A stretch of DNA of 64,000 bases from contig OZ240225.1 in assembly GCA_965197765.1 (NCBI GenBank), positions 1,798,001 through 1,862,000 of the forward strand. The letters are read 5' to 3'. This stretch comes from Bin127 sp965197765. Lineage in GTDB: Bacteria; Chloroflexota; Dehalococcoidia; Lucifugimonadales; Lucifugimonadaceae. Of this stretch, positions 1 to 8,601 are shown piece after piece. The position numbers and the translations under genes were made by a program. The notes under the pieces are model-generated. The model did no database searches. It was given only the letters and a program-made list of their open reading frames with translations, and was not told the origin of the DNA. Position 1 is the first letter of the stretch. The number at the start of each line of letters is the position of its first letter.

Positions 1-1584
1 GGGACCCTGGAATATGACCTGCTTCTTGTCTTTAAGCAACGTCTGGATGTTCTCGATGAACTCCTGCGTCAGATAGGTTTCCTCAACGAGTTTCGTCAAA
101 TCCTGTTCTGGCACATCTTCCGGGTCGTCTTCCTCTGACTGATCATCCGGTGTGTCACCTTGGATCTGCCACATCACCGATTGAGCATCGAGCCGATGTT
201 TCAATTCCACCCCGCGCTTAGATGCTTCATCTATGAACCGATCAAGGAATCTTAAGGCTTGCAAATACAACGCCCCCTCATCCGAGTTTGTTTCGGGCCG
301 GTCATAGCCGGTGCGATCGTATGCGTTGTCGAACATCGTTTTCGCGAATGGAGGATACTCATCAACACTCAATCCCATTAGCAATCCGGACATCAATCTT
401 GCCCGTGTACCTATGCCGCTGATTTCAGAACTAGGCAGCGCTTCACTGAAATCGCGAATACGTCTGTCAACAGCAACGTCACGATCTACCCAAATCTTCT
501 CCAAAGCACTCAAAACAACGGGTTGATCTTTTGAGCGCCACTTATTGAATTCGTCGATTTGACGCCAATTCACAGGGTGTCCTTCCCTGTTCCGGAATGC
601 GTGCCTTAGTTTCTCAGGCCAATCATCAGCCCCTGCTAGCACAGCCTTACGCGCTTCCGAGAGTTCGTTTGCTATTTCTCGCTTGTAGCCAATCTCGTCG
701 CTTTCCAACGTTCCGCCGTCGATATATTCTTTGGCGCGCTTGACGTACTCGTCCCAGTTTCGAAGGGCGCTGTCCCATTCAAATTTGACATCGCCGTTGT
801 AGAAATCGAAATCTCGCCCAAGTTTTCGCTCTAGACCCGCGCGTATCTGCGAGATTTTCCGGTCGACGTCGTTGTTGGGGTCAGTTATGTAGCTGGCGTA
901 GGCAGCGGTTTTGGCGATGTCTCGCTTGTGCCTGACTGAAACTATGCCTTCGAATGTGTCCGGAAAAACGAGGTGAAGTAATGCTTGGAGTTGCGCTCGA
1001 TGGGCGGTAGGTTTTTCCTTGAACAATTCTCCCCGAGGATCGATTCCGCTGACGAAATCCTTGAATGCCCAAGGATCATCGAGCAATCGATTCCGTTCGT
1101 CCTGTTCTAGTTGCTTCCATTGATCGACGAAATCGATGATGAAACCGGCATGGAAAGGACGGTCACTGAAGAACCGTTGACCAGGTCCCCCCAATCCCGG
1201 TGTCAACCCATTGACGAGGTCGCTAGGTACGGTGGACAATGGTGCGCCCCAACCTAGCACCTCTTCCAGTCGTTCCTTCTTCTTATCGCCACCCATCCAA
1301 CTTTCCGAGATAAAGAGGAGATGAACGTACAGCACCTCCGCCATCAGCTGGTACGCCTCGGCCGAACAGCCTTCCAACTGTGTTTTCAACTTTTCATAAA
1401 AGTTGCCCTCTCCCACATCCGGACACTCCAAGAAACGGGTTCGCAGTTCTGCTAAGCCGTCTCTAGACCAGATCGGCTTGCCCGGCGTGAACAGCGAGTC
1501 GTCGTTGCGCAAGGCGCAATCGATCCACTTTTCGGCGGCGACGTAAACTCTCTCTGCGCCTTGGTGAGTCTTCTTGCTACCCAT
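1..1584 (-). CDS. McrB-like restriction AAA+ ATPase, N-terminal part (cut by window edge)
   Basis: The minus strand is open from the ATG at 1584 to the window edge, 528 codons without a stop. The last residues read TQEFIENIQ...KKQVIFQGP. This is the typical lead-in to the Walker A loop of McrB-type GTPase/AAA+ subunits, and the loop itself lies outside the window. The roughly 490 residues before it are helical, rich in Trp and charged residues, and end in an acidic linker (DDQSEEDDPED). They correspond to the long variable N-terminal region that recognises DNA in McrB relatives. In that family the GTPase loops and translocates on modified DNA and recruits the McrC nuclease, which would be expected just left of this window. 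The family is recognised from the Walker A approach only, so the specificity is unknown. Confidence 0.72.
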   Translation of the reverse strand, partial: MGSKKTHQGAERVYVAAEKWIDCALRNDDSLFTPGKPIWSRDGLAELRTRFLECPDVGEGNFYEKLKTQLEGCSAEAYQLMAEVLYVHLLFISESWMGGDKKKERLEEVLGWGAPLSTVPSDLVNGLTPGLGGPGQRFFSDRPFHAGFIIDFVDQWKQLEQDERNRLLDDPWAFKDFVSGIDPRGELFKEKPTAHRAQLQALLHLVFPDTFEGIVSVRHKRDIAKTAAYASYITDPNNDVDRKISQIRAGLERKLGRDFDFYNGDVKFEWDSALRNWDEYVKRAKEYIDGGTLESDEIGYKREIANELSEARKAVLAGADDWPEKLRHAFRNREGHPVNWRQIDEFNKWRSKDQPVVLSALEKIWVDRDVAVDRRIRDFSEALPSSEISGIGTRARLMSGLLMGLSVDEYPPFAKTMFDNAYDRTGYDRPETNSDEGALYLQALRFLDRFIDEASKRGVELKHRLDAQSVMWQIQGDTPDDQSEEDDPEDVPEQDLTKLVEETYLTQEFIENIQTLLKDKKQVIFQGP

Positions 1585-1849
1585 ACGATGTGATTCCAGT
1601 GATGTATTTCAAGCAATCGATCCTCTGGTTTGGTTCAAAGCAAACGTCCTTACCGCTTTATTTCAAAGTCCATTGACTAAGAGAACGTCAATTGGCCGCA
1701 AGGATTGATATTCGCATGGATGTCAATGCAACATCCCGCTCACCAACGATAGTACCGTTGGGCCGACGCTCTGATCTACGCATGGGAACGTCTCTTTTGT
1801 TGGGGCATATCGTTACGCTTACGCTGCTGTTACACTGCTCGCTGATGCG
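1585..1849. other. intergenic, convergent-side spacer
   Basis: About 265 bases between the start of the McrB-like gene and the end of the first dioxygenase gene, both on the minus strand. Plus-strand open frames here run antisense into the dioxygenase gene and are not credible. The promoter of the McrB-like gene should lie here, but no clear -35/-10 pair was recognised. Confidence 0.4.
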
Positions 1850-2833
1850 TTACGCGCAGAGCGGGTGGTCACTATCCCAACGGTTAAACGGAGGTTCCTG
1901 CCCCTTAGCCAGCGCACTCCTCGCCTCCAGCCACAACTCATTCCAAACAACAGGATCGTGCAGCTCGCTATCCGGGTTGCTCCGGCTGCGCGCGACAAAT
2001 CCCGGAAAACTCGTCCGACCCGTAGATTGCCCGATCGGGTTGTATCTCAAATCCATACTGAACCTGACCCGATCGCTGTTGTTCGGCAACGAAGAATGGA
2101 TCGTGTACTTTGTCATGAACAGAGCATCGCCCTTCTTCACCGGCACCGGCACGGCCTTCCCTACCACGAACTCGCTCTCCGGTACGTGCAAACTGCCTAG
2201 CACTTTCTTTCCACCCGGGCAATGCGTCAACAATTCTTCCCCGCGGTGCGACCCCGGAATAACTTGCAGACACCCATTCTCCTCATCTGCGTCCATCAGT
2301 GGATACCACACCGTAAGGATCAACGACTCGTCAGCGTCCGGCGTTATGACCCCGCAGTCCTGATGCCACGGTGTGACCCCGAACTTCACCCGACCCAGAT
2401 GATCGCGAGGCGAACGGCTCTCCGGCACCTTGATCCGAATGTGTTGCACCGGGTTCGAGTAAATTTCCAGCCCGATGAATGACTCCACCGCGTCTAATAA
2501 ATCCGGCGACGTCATTGCATTGAACACTGCCGGCCCCGCCCAAAACGGCGTATCTTCCGTGACTCCTCGTTGCGGAAGCGAAAAGTCGAAATACCCTTGA
2601 TGCACCTCATCCGACTCCTCGTAGACCTGCGTCACGCGCTCCCCAAACTCCAGCTCCTCGTACTTCGAGCTGATCTTCCCTTCCTCGTACAACTCATCCG
2701 CCAGATTATCCAACACCCCGGCATACTCATCAATCACCGGATCTATCACCCCCTCAGGATCTATCACGCCCTCAGCGGTGACAAACCCGAAGTGCTCAAA
2801 ATGCTCAAGTTGCTCTTTAGTCATCGCAGGCAT
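1850..2833 (-). CDS. phytanoyl-CoA dioxygenase (PhyH) family protein, copy 1
   Basis: A 327-residue Fe(II)/2-oxoglutarate-dependent oxygenase of the PhyH family. The facial triad is visible: H157-Q-D159 in a WHQDCGV context, then the distal His near 246 (IHSSLPNNSDR), followed by an Arg in DRVRFSMDLRY that should bind 2-oxoglutarate. The double-stranded beta-helix core spans about 120-270. It is the last gene of a minus-strand run of three close paralogues that share the MPAMTKEQLEHFE start. It probably hydroxylates a small organic substrate; PhyH families in marine Chloroflexota are large and mostly of unassigned substrate. Its N-terminus carries a short tandem duplication (EGVIDPEGVIDPV). 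The substrate cannot be read from the sequence. Confidence 0.9.
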   Translation of the reverse strand: MPAMTKEQLEHFEHFGFVTAEGVIDPEGVIDPVIDEYAGVLDNLADELYEEGKISSKYEELEFGERVTQVYEESDEVHQGYFDFSLPQRGVTEDTPFWAGPAVFNAMTSPDLLDAVESFIGLEIYSNPVQHIRIKVPESRSPRDHLGRVKFGVTPWHQDCGVITPDADESLILTVWYPLMDADEENGCLQVIPGSHRGEELLTHCPGGKKVLGSLHVPESEFVVGKAVPVPVKKGDALFMTKYTIHSSLPNNSDRVRFSMDLRYNPIGQSTGRTSFPGFVARSRSNPDSELHDPVVWNELWLEARSALAKGQEPPFNRWDSDHPLCA

Positions 2834-2889
2834 GATTCAACGGCCCCTTGCATCATTAACGACAGTTGGAGAAAAATGATGCCGATTTC

Positions 2890-3873
2890 CTAAGCACAAA
2901 CCGGCTCGCTACCGTCCCACCTGTTGAATGCAGGTTGCTGACCCTTAGCCAACGAATCCCGAGCCTCCGTCCAAAGCTCGTTCCAAATCACCGGGTCGTG
3001 CAACTCGCTCTCCGGGTTGCTCTTACTCCGAGCCACAAATCCTGGAAAACTCGTCCGACCCGTCGATTGTCCAATCGGGTTGTAGCGCAGATCGAAACTC
3101 CAGCGGATGCGATCGCTGTTGTTCGGCAGCGACGAATGCACGGTGAACTTTGTCATGAACAGCGCATCGCCCTTCTTGAGCGGCACCGATGTCGCCTTAC
3201 CCACTTCGAATTCAGTCTCCGGTATCTGGATTCCGGACTGCAATCCACTTTTCCCTCCCGGACAGTGAGTCAATAGCTCTGCACGATGCGACCCTGGCAC
3301 CACCTTCAAGCAACCATTCTCCTCGTCAGCATCCATCAGCGGGAACCACACCGTCAGCATCAACGTCTCGTCCGCATCCGGATTCACAACCCCGCAGTCC
3401 TGGTGCCATGGAGTAACCCCATACTTCACCATCCCCTTCTCATCCCGAGGGGCCCGACTCTCCGGCACCTTTATCCGGACATGCTGCACCGGATTCGAAT
3501 ACACCTCTGGTCCGATAAACGACTCAACCGCATCCAAAAGACCCGGCGCCGTCAAAGCATTAAACACGGCCGGCCCGGCCCAGAACGGCGAGTCCGGCTT
3601 AACGCCGCCTTGGGGTAGTGAAAAATCGAAGTAGCCGTTATGGACCTCGCCTGATTCGGCGTAGATCCGCGTCACCCGCTCGCCAAACTCCGAATCCTCG
3701 TACCTCGAGCTGATCTTCCCATTCTCAAACAGCTCATCCGCCAACCTATCCAGCACACCCGCATATTCATCGATAACCGGATCGATGACGTTTTCTGGAT
3801 CGAGGATGTTCTCTGCGGTGACGAATCCGTAATACTCAAAGTGTTCGAGTTGCTCTTTGGTCATTGCAGGCAT
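2890..3873 (-). CDS. phytanoyl-CoA dioxygenase (PhyH) family protein, copy 2
   Basis: A 327-residue paralogue of the preceding gene, with the same start and length. The iron ligands are again H157-Q-D159 (PWHQDCGVV) and a distal His near 246 in VHSSLPNNSDR, with the Arg of DRIRWSFDLRY behind it. The three copies agree most around the metal site and in the C-terminal SFPGFVARS block, and differ most at residues 60-100 and 200-230, where substrate-contacting loops would lie. It lies 56 bases upstream of copy 1 and 107 bases downstream of copy 3, all on the minus strand, which suggests tandem duplication followed by specialisation. The reaction is inferred as 2-oxoglutarate-dependent hydroxylation. 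Confidence 0.9.
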   Translation of the reverse strand: MPAMTKEQLEHFEYYGFVTAENILDPENVIDPVIDEYAGVLDRLADELFENGKISSRYEDSEFGERVTRIYAESGEVHNGYFDFSLPQGGVKPDSPFWAGPAVFNALTAPGLLDAVESFIGPEVYSNPVQHVRIKVPESRAPRDEKGMVKYGVTPWHQDCGVVNPDADETLMLTVWFPLMDADEENGCLKVVPGSHRAELLTHCPGGKSGLQSGIQIPETEFEVGKATSVPLKKGDALFMTKFTVHSSLPNNSDRIRWSFDLRYNPIGQSTGRTSFPGFVARSKSNPESELHDPVIWNELWTEARDSLAKGQQPAFNRWDGSEPVCA

Positions 3874-3980
3874 CGCGCGCTTGCTCCGTGCGTCGTAGTA
3901 CGTTGAACTAATAGAAAGAATGATAACGGGTTGGGCAACCCCAGCGCCCGCGATGTGCCAGCGCGCGAATTATCAGGTAC

Positions 3981-4961
3981 TCAGGCGCACACCGGTTCGG
4001 TGCCATCCCAGCGGTTGTAGACGGGATGATCCGCCTCGGCCAACTTCGCCCGCGCTTCCAACCACATCTCGCGCCACAACGCCGCATCGTGCAGCTCCGT
4101 CTCCGGCCTGCTCCGACTGCGGGCGACAAACCCGGGTAACATCGAACGTCCCGTCGGTTGGCCCACAAGGTTATACCGCAGGTCGAAGCTCCACCGAATC
4201 CGGTCGCTGTTGTTCGGGAACGACCCATGCACTGTGTACTTCGTCATGAACAACGCGTCGCCCTTCTTGAGCGGTACGCCAACCGCTTTACCCACTTCGA
4301 ACTCGCTTTCCGGAATCACCAAGTTATCCTGCACCCGTTTTCCACCCGGACAGTGCGTCAACATATCGGACTGATGGGAGCCCGCGACCACCTTTAGACA
4401 CCCGTTCTCCTCGTCCGTGTCCATCAACGGAAACCAGACCGTTATCATCAACGTCTCGTCAGCTTCTGGGTTGACCACGCCGCAGTCTTGATGCCATGGG
4501 GCCGCGCCGTAAATCACATTGCCCTCGTCATCACGTGGCGAATGCGTTTCGGGGACTTTGATGCGGACGTGTTGAACCGGATTGGAGTAGATCTCGGGAC
4601 CGATCAGAGACTCGACGGCATCGAGCAAACCGGGTGCCCTCAGAGCGTTGAAAACCGCAGGCCCGACCCAAAACGGCGTGTCATGAGTCACTCGCGATTG
4701 AGACAACGTGAAGTCGAAGTATTTGTTGTGGACCTCACCCGACTCGGCATAAATTTGAGTAACCCTATCTCCAAACTCCAACTCCTCGTATTTCGATCCG
4801 ATCTTCCCTTCCACGTATAACTTATCTGCGAGATCGTCTAGAACCCCCGCGTACTCATCGACCACGGGGTCGATAACGTTCTCGGGATCTACGACGCCTT
4901 CAACAGCGACGAAACCGAAATGCTCGAATTGCTCAAGCTGTTCTTGCGTCAGTACGGGCAT
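3981..4961 (-). CDS. phytanoyl-CoA dioxygenase (PhyH) family protein, copy 3
   Basis: Third tandem PhyH paralogue. I place the start at the ATG at 4961 (MPVLTQEQLEQFE), which matches the starts of the other two copies. The longer in-frame start at 4985 would overlap the upstream dehydratase gene. A GGGGAGG tract lies about 12 bases before the chosen ATG. The HQD motif is in PWHQDCGVV and the distal His in VHGSFPNNSDR. The gene begins 4 bases after the pterin dehydratase stop, so the two are very likely cotranscribed and translationally coupled. This copy is the most divergent of the three (GRSMLPGFVARSRSRPE near the C-terminus). Confidence 0.88.
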   Translation of the reverse strand: MPVLTQEQLEQFEHFGFVAVEGVVDPENVIDPVVDEYAGVLDDLADKLYVEGKIGSKYEELEFGDRVTQIYAESGEVHNKYFDFTLSQSRVTHDTPFWVGPAVFNALRAPGLLDAVESLIGPEIYSNPVQHVRIKVPETHSPRDDEGNVIYGAAPWHQDCGVVNPEADETLMITVWFPLMDTDEENGCLKVVAGSHQSDMLTHCPGGKRVQDNLVIPESEFEVGKAVGVPLKKGDALFMTKYTVHGSFPNNSDRIRWSFDLRYNLVGQPTGRSMLPGFVARSRSRPETELHDAALWREMWLEARAKLAEADHPVYNRWDGTEPVCA

Positions 4962-4965
4962 CGCT

Positions 4966-5253
4966 TCACCCAACCTCCCCATCAATCAACCGCGCCATGC
5001 GGCTATCGCGGTCAGTCAGTGCCCCAACATCGTGCGACATCAAAGCAATCCGCAACCGACGATATCGAATATCGATGTCGGGATGGTGGTCGTGCTCATC
5101 CGCGATCGGAGCAACCCGATTGATGAACGCGATCGCATCCGCAAACGTCGGGAACTCCAAGTTCCTCACTATCGCTCCGCTCTCCGCATCTAGCTCCCAA
5201 TCAGGACACTCAGCCAGCATCTCCGAAATTTCCTTTTCGCTGAGCTTTGCCAT
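4966..5253 (-). CDS. phhB: pterin-4a-carbinolamine dehydratase
   Basis: A 95-residue protein of the PCD/DCoH family. The hallmark catalytic block is present as E53-H-D-H-H-P-D59, followed by the conserved RLRIALMSHDVGALTDRD segment. The family dehydrates 4a-hydroxytetrahydropterin, formed when pterin-dependent aromatic hydroxylases turn over, and some members are moonlighting or assembly factors. No aromatic amino acid hydroxylase occurs in the window, so its role beside PhyH dioxygenases, which do not use pterin, is unexplained. It lies 18 bases after the UbiA-type gene and 4 bases before a PhyH gene, so it sits inside an operon. Confidence 0.9.
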   Translation of the reverse strand: MAKLSEKEISEMLAECPDWELDAESGAIVRNLEFPTFADAIAFINRVAPIADEHDHHPDIDIRYRRLRIALMSHDVGALTDRDSRMARLIDGEVG

Positions 5254-5271
5254 GGATACGTCTCCTCAGGC

Positions 5272-6294
5272 CTAACCGCCGTTGGCGGTACCAATCGTGT
5301 GTATCAACAGTATCGTCGAAGCCGTCGCCAGCCACAGGAAACCGTTGATCAGAGTCGGCCGGTCTCTTAGCAAAATGATCTCCGGCGCCTCGCCCTCTCC
5401 CCGTACATACAAAAGATATAAATAGCGATATATCCCGTACGCAACGAACGGAATCGTCACCATCATCGTGTTGTCCCCGGGAACGTTGGCTCCGGTGTCA
5501 CCCAGGTCAACAGCGTAGAGCGAATAGGTAAAGATCGCCAGTGTCGCGGTGCTCATGATTAACACGTCGATGAACTCGGTCGTATATTCGCCGAGAATGT
5601 TGCGTTGTTGCGCCGCACCATCACCAGCCGTCTTCAACTCCGCACGACGTTTGCCCAACGCCAGCAACAATGCACCCAAAGCAGTCATGATGTAGAACCA
5701 TGGCGAAACATCGATATCGACGCCCAATGAACCGTTCCCGAACCACGGCACCGGACCCCCAATCGCCACGTAGCCCGCATATGCGCGCAGCACGAACCCC
5801 GACGCAACGCTCATCACGTCCAATATCGCCACGTGCTTTAGCTTCAGCGTGTAAGCGACGTTCAAGACGATATATGAAACGGACACTACAACAAGGGAGG
5901 CGCTGATCAACACCGATATCGCGCCCGCCACCAAAATCGCAACAACTGCGGCTATTGCCGCCACCACGACCGGCAGATCGCCCGACGCTATCGCCCGTCG
6001 TCTCTTCACCGGATGCGCTCGATCGCGCTCAACATCCGCCAAGTCGTTGATCAAATAGACCGCACCCGACAACAACGTAAACGCCACCGCCGCACCCACC
6101 GATCGCATCACTATCTCCACCATCCCAACCACATCGTCCACGGCGAACCAGACGTTCACCGAAAAGATCAATGGCACCAACACCAAGCCGTTCTTCAGCG
6201 CTTGCATCGGCCGCATTGCGCTGATCAAAGCCGCCAACGGCGACCTCGTTTTCCGTGCCACGCCAACAGCCGTATGTTCAGTAGGTCCAACCAC
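5272..6294 (-). CDS. UbiA-family prenyltransferase, decaprenyl-phosphate phosphoribosyltransferase-like
   Basis: A multi-spanning membrane enzyme of the UbiA superfamily. The first Asp-rich motif reads N83-D84-xx-D87-xxx-D91 within YLINDLADVERDRAHP, followed by VKRRRAIASG. This arrangement is typical of decaprenyl-phosphate 5-phosphoribosyltransferases (Rv3806c type), which make polyprenyl-phosphoribose for cell-envelope arabinose. The later GKRRAEL...GEYTTEFID segment fits the second polar loop. The frame is open to an ATG at 6432, but that start would lie 8 bases from the divergent gene. The GTG at 6294 gives about 340 residues and an N-terminus of family-like length, so I use it; no strong ribosome binding site supports either. 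It is the first gene of the dehydratase/PhyH operon. Confidence 0.78.
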   Translation of the reverse strand: MVGPTEHTAVGVARKTRSPLAALISAMRPMQALKNGLVLVPLIFSVNVWFAVDDVVGMVEIVMRSVGAAVAFTLLSGAVYLINDLADVERDRAHPVKRRRAIASGDLPVVVAAIAAVVAILVAGAISVLISASLVVVSVSYIVLNVAYTLKLKHVAILDVMSVASGFVLRAYAGYVAIGGPVPWFGNGSLGVDIDVSPWFYIMTALGALLLALGKRRAELKTAGDGAAQQRNILGEYTTEFIDVLIMSTATLAIFTYSLYAVDLGDTGANVPGDNTMMVTIPFVAYGIYRYLYLLYVRGEGEAPEIILLRDRPTLINGFLWLATASTILLIHTIGTANGG

Positions 6295-6439
6295 AATACG
6301 CAATGATAAAGGTGGGACATTGCACAATCTCGACCAAGCCAAGACGGTGCGGCGTAACGGTTGCCCGTACCTTGCCCGCAGTGTTCTGTGGGTGCTGTAA
6401 ACTGCGCAGAGATTAACAAGCAACAGGAGCAACTAAGTC

Positions 6440-7537
6440 GTGTTGGAACAATTCCACGTCCCAGAACAGGATCGAGTCTATGTCGAGGTCGACCGCATGC
6501 GCGCATCTACCGAAGCCCTCTTCATGCACTGCGGCCTCGACGAAGCCGGCGCCAAAGCATGCACCGACGTCCTCATCACCAACGACCTCCGAGCCGTCGA
6601 ATCCCACGGCGTCTCAAACATGATGCGCAACTACGTCGCCTCTTACATGGCCGGCAACCTGAATCCCCGACCCGAGCTCAAGACCGTCCGCGAAACCGCA
6701 ACCACCGCCAACGTCGACGCTGACGGCGCTCTAGGCATCCACATCGGCGGCCAAATGATGCAGATCGCCATCGACAAGGCCAAGGAGTACGGTACTGGCG
6801 CAGTCACCGTTTTCGACTCCGGACACCTCGGTGGATGCGGATACTACGCTGCGCAGGCGGCGCAGCAAGGCATGGTCGGTCTGTGCATGACCGGCGGACA
6901 CGGAACACGCGCCTCAGGTGGCATGCTCCCAACGTTCGCAGCCGAATCTAGGCTCGGAACGAACCCGATTGCTTGGGCTGCTCCTGCTAGAAACCAACAC
7001 CCCTTCCTCTTCGACGTCGCATGCACTCAGATCGCCAACAACAAAGTTGGACTAGCACGACGAATCGGCGTCCCTCTCGAACCCGGATGGATCACCGACA
7101 CCGACGGTAATCCATTCAACGAGCCGGTAACTCCTCCTGACGAATACTTCCTCCTTCCATTCGGAGGCACTCGCGAAAACGGCTCTCACAAAGGCTACGG
7201 CTTCGCCGCAGTATGCGCCATCATGTGCCAAACCCTCGCCGGTGTCGGGATCGCCGGAACCGGCAACGAATACCAAGGCGGATACCACTTCTTCGCCGCT
7301 TTCCAGATTGAAGCGTTCAGCGACCACGACGAGTTCCTTGACAATATGGACGACGCCCTCGCCCACCTCGCCAGCGCACGCCCCGCACCCGGCCACGACC
7401 GTGTCCTTTACCCCGGACTCATCGAAGGCGAAGAGACCGAACAGCGGCTCGAAGAAGGTATTCCTTACCATCGCGAAGTCATCGACTGGTACCAATCGAT
7501 CGGCGCAGAGTTGGACGTCGAAATCAACCTCCCCTAA
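6440..7537 (+). CDS. Ldh2/malate dehydrogenase-family NAD(P)-dependent oxidoreductase
   Basis: 365 residues, starting at a GTG with AGGAG ten bases upstream. This is the Ldh2 (YlbC/MDG/ComC) fold of 2-hydroxyacid dehydrogenases, unrelated to classical lactate dehydrogenase. Family markers are ESHGV (54-58), the SGHLGGCGYYA block (127-137) and GTNPIAWAAP (173-182). Members oxidise malate, lactate, ureidoglycolate, sulfolactate or related 2-hydroxyacids; the sequence does not fix which. It is transcribed divergently from the UbiA/PhyH operon and followed 50 bases later by an aldo/keto reductase, so the two may act in one catabolic route. Confidence 0.88.
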   Translation: MLEQFHVPEQDRVYVEVDRMRASTEALFMHCGLDEAGAKACTDVLITNDLRAVESHGVSNMMRNYVASYMAGNLNPRPELKTVRETATTANVDADGALGIHIGGQMMQIAIDKAKEYGTGAVTVFDSGHLGGCGYYAAQAAQQGMVGLCMTGGHGTRASGGMLPTFAAESRLGTNPIAWAAPARNQHPFLFDVACTQIANNKVGLARRIGVPLEPGWITDTDGNPFNEPVTPPDEYFLLPFGGTRENGSHKGYGFAAVCAIMCQTLAGVGIAGTGNEYQGGYHFFAAFQIEAFSDHDEFLDNMDDALAHLASARPAPGHDRVLYPGLIEGEETEQRLEEGIPYHREVIDWYQSIGAELDVEINLP

Positions 7538-7587
7538 CTCAACACCGGATCAACATCCCAAAATCAAATGTGAGGAATCGCGACACC

Positions 7588-8601
7588 ATGGTACGAGAGT
7601 ATGTGAACTTCGGCAATGGTGGCGTCATGGTCACACGCATGGCGCTCGGGCTTGGATTCCGAGGTCAAAACGATGCCGATGAAGCCAAGAAGACGATCTC
7701 AACTGCGCTTGATGGCGGCTTAAACCTCATTGACTGCGCCAACATATATGGGCTGGGCGACAGCCGTAGAAATGCCGGAACCTCCGAGATCATTCTCGGC
7801 GAGTTGATGCAAGACCGCGGCGACCGAGATGACATCGTCATTACGTCGAAGGTGTCGAGCCCCGTGGCGCCGGGCGTCAACGATCACAACACCTCTCGTT
7901 GGCACATCATGCGCGAAGTGGATCGTTCGCTGAAGCGTTTGCAAACCGATCGCATCGACGTCTACCTGATCCACCACTTCGATGAGACAGTCGGATATGA
8001 AGAGCGTACACGTGCGCTAGAAGACCTCGTGCGCGACGGCAAGATCCGGTACACCGGTTTGTGCAACTACCAAGCTTGGCAGGTCGTCCAAACCCTACGA
8101 GTTCAAGATCGCATCAACGCCAGCAACCTCGTCACCGTTCAAAACCCGTACAGCATGCTCAATCGCGAACTTGAGGACGAGATGTTTCCGATGGTACGAC
8201 ACACCGGGTTAGGCATCATGGCTTACAGCCCGTTGGCGGTGGGGCTTTTGTCGGGCGACTACTCGGCTGAAAAGATGCCAGAGAGCATGTCCCTTTGGGG
8301 CAACCGCCGCGCTCAAGCGTTCGACCGCGTCGTGCGTGGCGCCGTAGCCCAAGTGATCCGGACCAACGTTGAGGTCGCGAAGCGCGTGGGAGCTACTCCC
8401 GCGCAGGTCGCTCAAGCATGGGTTTTGTCTCACCCCGAAATCACGATCTCCATCTCCGGCGCCGACACCGCCGAACAGATGGAAGACAACCTCGGTGCGC
8501 TGGAGATCCAACTTCCGACCGATGAAATCGCAACGTTAAATGACGCTTCGGACCGACTCCGCATCGCCTTGGACGGAGCGGGCTTTGAAGAAGATCGGTA
8601 A
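7588..8601 (+). CDS. aldo/keto reductase
   Basis: A (beta/alpha)8 NAD(P)H-dependent oxidoreductase of 337 residues from the ATG at 7588. A TGAGGA tract lies about 11 bases upstream of that ATG; the earlier in-frame GTG at 7570 is less likely. The catalytic tetrad is visible as D49 (LIDCANIYG), Y54, K88 (ITSKVSS) and H129 or H130 (YLIHHFD). The C-terminal SISGADTAEQMEDNLGAL block is the usual NADP-phosphate-binding signature of this family. It follows the Ldh2-type gene on the same strand. The substrate is not predictable. Confidence 0.9.
   Translation: MVREYVNFGNGGVMVTRMALGLGFRGQNDADEAKKTISTALDGGLNLIDCANIYGLGDSRRNAGTSEIILGELMQDRGDRDDIVITSKVSSPVAPGVNDHNTSRWHIMREVDRSLKRLQTDRIDVYLIHHFDETVGYEERTRALEDLVRDGKIRYTGLCNYQAWQVVQTLRVQDRINASNLVTVQNPYSMLNRELEDEMFPMVRHTGLGIMAYSPLAVGLLSGDYSAEKMPESMSLWGNRRAQAFDRVVRGAVAQVIRTNVEVAKRVGATPAQVAQAWVLSHPEITISISGADTAEQMEDNLGALEIQLPTDEIATLNDASDRLRIALDGAGFEEDR

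Noticed and set aside
1692..2893. Plus-strand open frames opposite the first PhyH gene
   Set aside because: They are antisense to a gene with clear catalytic motifs and have no recognisable family.
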